Below are positions 5,400-8,682 of a stretch of DNA of 8,682 nt, one piece after another. The notes under the pieces are model-generated. The model did not search any database. It worked only from the letters and a program-made list of their open reading frames with translations, and was not told the origin of the DNA. The position numbers and the translations under genes are program-made. The stretch lies in contig CAYWDH010000077.1 of NCBI GenBank assembly GCA_964456985.1, positions 1-8,682 of the forward strand, given 5' to 3'. The DNA comes from WJMT01 sp964456985 (GTDB lineage: Bacteria; Acidobacteriota; Aminicenantia; Aminicenantales; Aminicenantaceae). The first letter of the stretch is position 1. Each line of letters begins with the position of its first letter.

Positions 5400-6806
5400 A
5401 TGAAAAAATCAAAAATCTTTCATACATATTCCTTAATAGCCGTATTTATTTTATGCACAACAGGCTTGTTCTCATATCAATCCAAAGAACAAAAATCGAT
5501 TTTAGATATCCAGAACAACCAAAATCTTTCCGATATAATGACAAATAAGCCTCTTCCCTCCCAGTCAAAGATTGCCTATTCTACTGAATACATCCTGGTT
5601 AAATTCAGATCATCCATTCCAGATGAGTATATCAAGGCGACCATCAATGTTTTCCAGATCAGTGAATATAAAGTGATCCCGCATATTAATGTTTTCAAAA
5701 TCAGGGTCCCTGAAAACTTTAGCGTCGATGAGATGCTCTACTTAATGAGACAGCACCAATATGTCGAATTTGCAGAACCCGATTATATCGCCTATAAAAC
5801 CGTAACTCCTAATGACACTCTCTTTGGCTATCAGTATGCGCTCTATAACGAAGGACAGTATGTCGGCCCTCCGGGAAGCCCCCAGGGGCAAGCCAGTGCG
5901 GATATAAAGGCAACCGCCGCCTGGGAAGAGACAAAAGGCTCTGAAGATATCCTCATAGCTATTGTAGATACGGGTATTGAATTAAACCATCCTGACCTCA
6001 GAAACAAGATCGAATCAAGCGGCTATGACTTTGTAAATTCTGATTTCGAGGCAGAGGATGATGAGGGACACGGGACTTTTGTTGCAGGGATCGCAGCTGC
6101 AGATACAAACAATAACGAAGGAATGGCAGGGGTTGCCTGGAACTGCAAACTCCTTCCGGTGAAGGTTCTTGATGATACGGGAGAAGGCCTTTACAGTTGG
6201 ATCATGGAAGGTGTTATCTGGGCTGTCGACCATGATGCGGATGTGGTGAATCTCAGCCTGGGTGGATCTGCTGATTCTTTCTCCCTTAAAAATGCAGTCC
6301 AGTATGCCCATCAAAATGATGTTGTGGTCGCTGCCGCATCAGGAAATAATGGGGGTTTCGTACTCTACCCGGCTGCTTATGATGATTACTGTTTAGCGGT
6401 CGCAGCTACGGATTACAATGACCATAGACCCTCTTGGTCAAACTTCGGCTCCCAGATAGACGTGGCTGCACCTGGAAAATGGATCCTGAGCACCTACCCG
6501 ACCTGGCTCACTCCTCCGGGTTATATCCCTTACGGATGGGGTGACGGGACTTCCGCTTCTACTCCCCATGTTTCCGGACTGGCCGCTTTAATCAAAAGCA
6601 TAAAACCCTGGCTAACGGCTGATGAAATCATGTATGTGATCAAATTCTCAGCTGACGATGTCAATGAATCATCCAATCCGGGAAAGGATATCTTTATCGG
6701 ATACGGGCGGATCAATATGGAAAAAGCCCTTGTCCCTCTTATCATAGACCAGCAAAAGATAGAGGAATCCTCCTCCAAAGAAGGCCTGATAAAAAGTCTG
6801 CATTGA
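5400..6806 (+). CDS. Secreted subtilisin-like serine protease (peptidase S8) with pro-domain
   Basis: This exported endopeptidase has a complete subtilase catalytic set. Numbered from the start chosen here (468 aa), a Sec signal occupies about 1-25 (MKKSKIF, then a hydrophobic run ending GLFS). A pro-domain at about 60-132 resembles that of fervidolysin-type subtilases (STEYILVKFRSSIP ... VEFAEPDYIA) and would act as chaperone and inhibitor. The catalytic domain then has Asp190 in IVDTGIELNHPDL, His224 in GHGTFVAGIAA, the oxyanion Asn316 in AASGNNGG and Ser385 in GTSASTPHVSG; the last motif has Ala where Met is usual. No C-terminal sorting or PPC domain follows, only a short polar tail. An upstream in-frame ATG at 5385 overlaps the ribosome binding site GGAGGAG (5387-5393), so the ATG 6 nt after that site is chosen. 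The final location (periplasm or extracellular) is unknown. Confidence 0.94.
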   Translation: MKKSKIFHTYSLIAVFILCTTGLFSYQSKEQKSILDIQNNQNLSDIMTNKPLPSQSKIAYSTEYILVKFRSSIPDEYIKATINVFQISEYKVIPHINVFKIRVPENFSVDEMLYLMRQHQYVEFAEPDYIAYKTVTPNDTLFGYQYALYNEGQYVGPPGSPQGQASADIKATAAWEETKGSEDILIAIVDTGIELNHPDLRNKIESSGYDFVNSDFEAEDDEGHGTFVAGIAAADTNNNEGMAGVAWNCKLLPVKVLDDTGEGLYSWIMEGVIWAVDHDADVVNLSLGGSADSFSLKNAVQYAHQNDVVVAAASGNNGGFVLYPAAYDDYCLAVAATDYNDHRPSWSNFGSQIDVAAPGKWILSTYPTWLTPPGYIPYGWGDGTSASTPHVSGLAALIKSIKPWLTADEIMYVIKFSADDVNESSNPGKDIFIGYGRINMEKALVPLIIDQQKIEESSSKEGLIKSLH

Positions 6807-6840
6807 CATAAAAATTCATTCGGAGAGTCTGTTTAAAAGG

Positions 6841-6851
6841 GAACGTTGTTC
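6841..6851. promoter_or_regulatory. Short inverted repeat between the recN ribosome binding site and start codon
   Basis: GAAC (6841-6844) and GTTC (6848-6851) are inverted around GTT. They lie directly after AAAAGGG (6835-6841), the only Shine-Dalgarno-like sequence, which is otherwise about 12 nt from the recN ATG. Folding would shorten the effective spacing. The half-sites equal those of the Gram-positive-type LexA box (GAAC-N4-GTTC), but the spacer is 3 instead of 4 nt, so an SOS site is only a weak possibility. Confidence 0.2.
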
Positions 6852-6853
6852 AG

Positions 6854-8533
6854 ATGATTAAATCCCTAAAAATAAAGAACCTGGCAACCATCCAGGACCT
6901 GGAGATCGAGTTCAAAGAGGGATTCTCCATACTTACCGGAGAAACAGGAGCAGGAAAATCCATCATTATTGACAGTATCCGGTTGATGCTCGGGGAGAAA
7001 GCCACTAAAGACTTAATCAGAACCGGAAAAAACGAAACCTCCATAGAGACCATTTTCATGGTCCCTCAAAAATCCATTGACTGGAAAGATCTGGATCTGG
7101 ATGAGACAGGAGAAGTGTTCCTGCACAGAAGAATCTTTAAAACAGGAACCGGAAGAGGTTATATAAACGGCACACTTGTTCCCATAAAAAAATTCAAACA
7201 GCTCAAAGAGAATACAGTGGACATCCTGGGGCAGAACGATCATGTATTCCTTCGAAAAAATGAATACCAGCTGGACTATCTTGACCACTATTCGGAAACT
7301 CTTTCTTTAAGGAATGAAACGAACCGCCTTGCCCGCAGCATCAGAAAATGCCGGAAAGAGATCCAAGAACTTGAAGAGAAAAAAAAACAGAGAGCGCAGC
7401 GGCTGGATTATCTGGAGTTTCAAATAAACGAAATAGAAAAAGCTCAACTACAGTCAGGAGAGGAAAAACATCTGCGTCAGGAAAGAGACCTTCTCAAGAA
7501 TGCTGAAAAAATCAGTTCCTGCATAAAGAATGCACTTGATATTACATATGAAAGAGAAGAATCCCTTTCAGGCCTTCTCTTGAATCTTGAAAAAGATACC
7601 AGACAGCTCTCAAATTTTTATCCGGATTTCAAGCCGATGACGGAAAACATAAATCAGTTTTCCATATCTTTAAAAGAATTTACCAATGACCTGTTAAAAT
7701 TCAAAGAGGACTATATTGGTGCTCCGGAAAAACTGGAGATAATAGAAGAGAGACTCAGCCAGATCGAAGACCTTAAAAGAAAATACGGAAAGACACTCCA
7801 GGATGTGTTTGATTACCTCAAAATGTCAAAAAAAGAACTGTCAGATCTTAAAAAAGCTAATGAACAAACATCCGAACTCGGCAAACAGCTTCAACGCGAT
7901 TATGAAAATCACCAGAAGATAGCAGGAAGGCTCTCAGAATTAAGACGAAAAGGAGCCAAAAAACTTGAGCAGCAGGTTAAGGAGGAAATCAAATCGCTGG
8001 GAATGAAAAAAGCCCGGTTTCAAATAAAATTTATATCCCAATCCTCTAAATCCGACGATCTGGAAAACACCGGAGACCTCGGTTCTGAAGAGATCGAATT
8101 CATGATCAGCCCGAATCCAGGTGAAAATCTCAGGCCTCTAAGAAATATTGCCTCCGGAGGAGAGTTGTCCCGCATTATGCTTGCTTTGAAAACAATCAGT
8201 AAAGATCCGGATAAGTATAAGACCCTGATATTCGATGAGATCGACTCCGGAATAGGCGGAAAAACAGCTGAATTAGTGGGCCAAAAATTAAGCACTCTGG
8301 CATCCCGGAATCAAGTCATCTGCATCACTCACCTGCCCCAGATAGCTTCCTTTGCTTCGCATCACTACAGAATAGAAAAGAACGTGAAACAAAACAGGAC
8401 GTACACGAATATAAAGAAACTAAACAAAAACGAAAGGATCAACGAAATAGCGCGGCTCTTAGCCGGATCCCATATAACCGAAGCCTCCCTGCAGAGCGCC
8501 AGAGAAATGCTTGAAAAAAACCTCTCCCAATAG
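6854..8533 (+). CDS. recN: DNA repair ATPase RecN (SMC-like)
   Basis: RecN is a cytoplasmic SMC-family ATPase that acts early in recombinational repair of DNA double-strand breaks. The 559-aa protein matches the usual length of about 550-570. The N-terminal half-ATPase starts with the typical MIKSLKIKNLATIQDLEIEF and has Walker A GETGAGKS at 29-36 and a Q-loop Gln127 in DILGQNDH. Two coiled-coil stretches (about 150-220 and 295-385, rich in K, E, L and Q) flank a central region that contains the conserved EDLKRKYGKTLQDV. The C-terminal half-ATPase has the ABC signature ASGGELSR (433-440), Walker B LIFDEIDSGIGG (458-469) and the switch His493 in ITHLPQIAS. In the Q-loop segment the family's usual GQHEH-like wording is GQNDH. 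The gene sits 47 bp after the protease gene with a weak ribosome binding site, so it may be read through from upstream or have its own promoter. Confidence 0.97.
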   Translation: MIKSLKIKNLATIQDLEIEFKEGFSILTGETGAGKSIIIDSIRLMLGEKATKDLIRTGKNETSIETIFMVPQKSIDWKDLDLDETGEVFLHRRIFKTGTGRGYINGTLVPIKKFKQLKENTVDILGQNDHVFLRKNEYQLDYLDHYSETLSLRNETNRLARSIRKCRKEIQELEEKKKQRAQRLDYLEFQINEIEKAQLQSGEEKHLRQERDLLKNAEKISSCIKNALDITYEREESLSGLLLNLEKDTRQLSNFYPDFKPMTENINQFSISLKEFTNDLLKFKEDYIGAPEKLEIIEERLSQIEDLKRKYGKTLQDVFDYLKMSKKELSDLKKANEQTSELGKQLQRDYENHQKIAGRLSELRRKGAKKLEQQVKEEIKSLGMKKARFQIKFISQSSKSDDLENTGDLGSEEIEFMISPNPGENLRPLRNIASGGELSRIMLALKTISKDPDKYKTLIFDEIDSGIGGKTAELVGQKLSTLASRNQVICITHLPQIASFASHHYRIEKNVKQNRTYTNIKKLNKNERINEIARLLAGSHITEASLQSAREMLEKNLSQ

Positions 8534-8547
8534 ATTCAAATTTGAAT
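8534..8547. repeat. 14-bp perfect palindrome immediately after the recN stop codon
   Basis: ATTCAAATTTGAAT is fully self-complementary and begins at the base after the TAG stop. It has no loop and no following T-tract, so it is not a classical intrinsic terminator. It could be a protein-binding site or a chance A/T-rich palindrome. Confidence 0.4.
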
Positions 8548-8682
8548 GACTTCAGAACCAGCCAGCCTACCTTAAAGTTGAGATGAGATATGATATTATT
8601 TATCTAATAGGAAAAACGCATGCTATATGAAATTCAGGTGTGGCTGAAGCGACATTGAAGATTTAGCCTTCGGATGAGGCTT
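8548..8682. other. Non-coding right edge with a hairpin and possible repeat end
   Basis: No convincing gene is visible. A 12-codon reading frame at 8620-8658 (MLYEIQVWLKRH) has AGGA 7 nt upstream but no other support. At 8665-8681, AGCCT and AGGCT are inverted around a 7-nt loop. The segment 8660-8680 is similar, in inverted orientation, to 48-68 at the left edge (15 of 21 positions). It may be the start of a dispersed repeat that continues beyond the window. Confidence 0.3.

Noticed and set aside
6803..6808. Perfect TTGACA -35 hexamer overlapping the protease stop codon, as a recN promoter
   Set aside because: No acceptable -10 lies 16-18 nt downstream; the nearest TTTAAA-like sequence is about 23 nt away. 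A promoter elsewhere is not excluded.
1416..8533. Defence island, prophage or mobile element hypothesis for the plus-strand run
   Set aside because: Every gene belongs to or resembles housekeeping or envelope families. There is no integrase, transposase, toxin-antitoxin pair, nuclease effector or CRISPR repeat.
8620..8658. 12-codon reading frame with an upstream AGGA near the right edge
   Set aside because: It is too short, has no recognisable product and lies next to likely repeat sequence; chance occurrence is probable.

Overview
The window reads as part of the chromosome of a diderm (Gram-negative type) bacterium with moderate G+C. The diderm assignment rests on a BamD-type outer-membrane assembly lipoprotein, a small beta-barrel protein that ends in phenylalanine, and exported proteins with Sec signals. 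A soluble PASTA protein next to rpe, followed by BamD and RecN, would fit lineages such as Aminicenantota/Acidobacteriota or spirochaetes. That placement is inference only, because no rRNA or other phylogenetic marker is present.

Layout. Positions 1-186 are non-coding or edge sequence, with a possible dispersed-repeat end and a strong AT-rich inverted repeat. A low-specificity L-threonine aldolase (187-1221) lies on the minus strand. A 194-bp divergent intergenic region carries candidate promoters for both directions, a 21-bp operator-like palindrome and two smaller inverted repeats. From 1416 to 8533 seven genes run on the plus strand with gaps of at most 47 bp: a membrane-anchored three-PASTA protein, ribulose-phosphate 3-epimerase, a nucleotide-sugar epimerase, a BamD-like lipoprotein, an outer-membrane barrel, a secreted subtilisin-family protease and the DNA-repair ATPase RecN. 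The first three overlap by 1 and 4 bp and are almost certainly translationally coupled. The rest have their own ribosome binding sites. The last 149 bp hold no convincing gene.

How the genes may work together. The first half of the plus-strand run combines a probable peptidoglycan-interacting PASTA protein with two sugar-phosphate and nucleotide-sugar enzymes. The second half is envelope-centred: an OMP assembly factor, an OMP and an exported protease. RecN, a housekeeping double-strand-break repair protein, closes the run. This looks like a mixed housekeeping and envelope operon, not a defence island or mobile element. I saw no transposase, CRISPR array, tRNA or rRNA.

The least explained signals are non-coding: related inverted sequences at the two window edges, the 63-189 inverted repeat over the aldolase stop codon, and the palindrome over the candidate operon promoter. 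I did not find a clearly new multi-gene system. The best functional lead is the BamD / barrel / subtilase trio.
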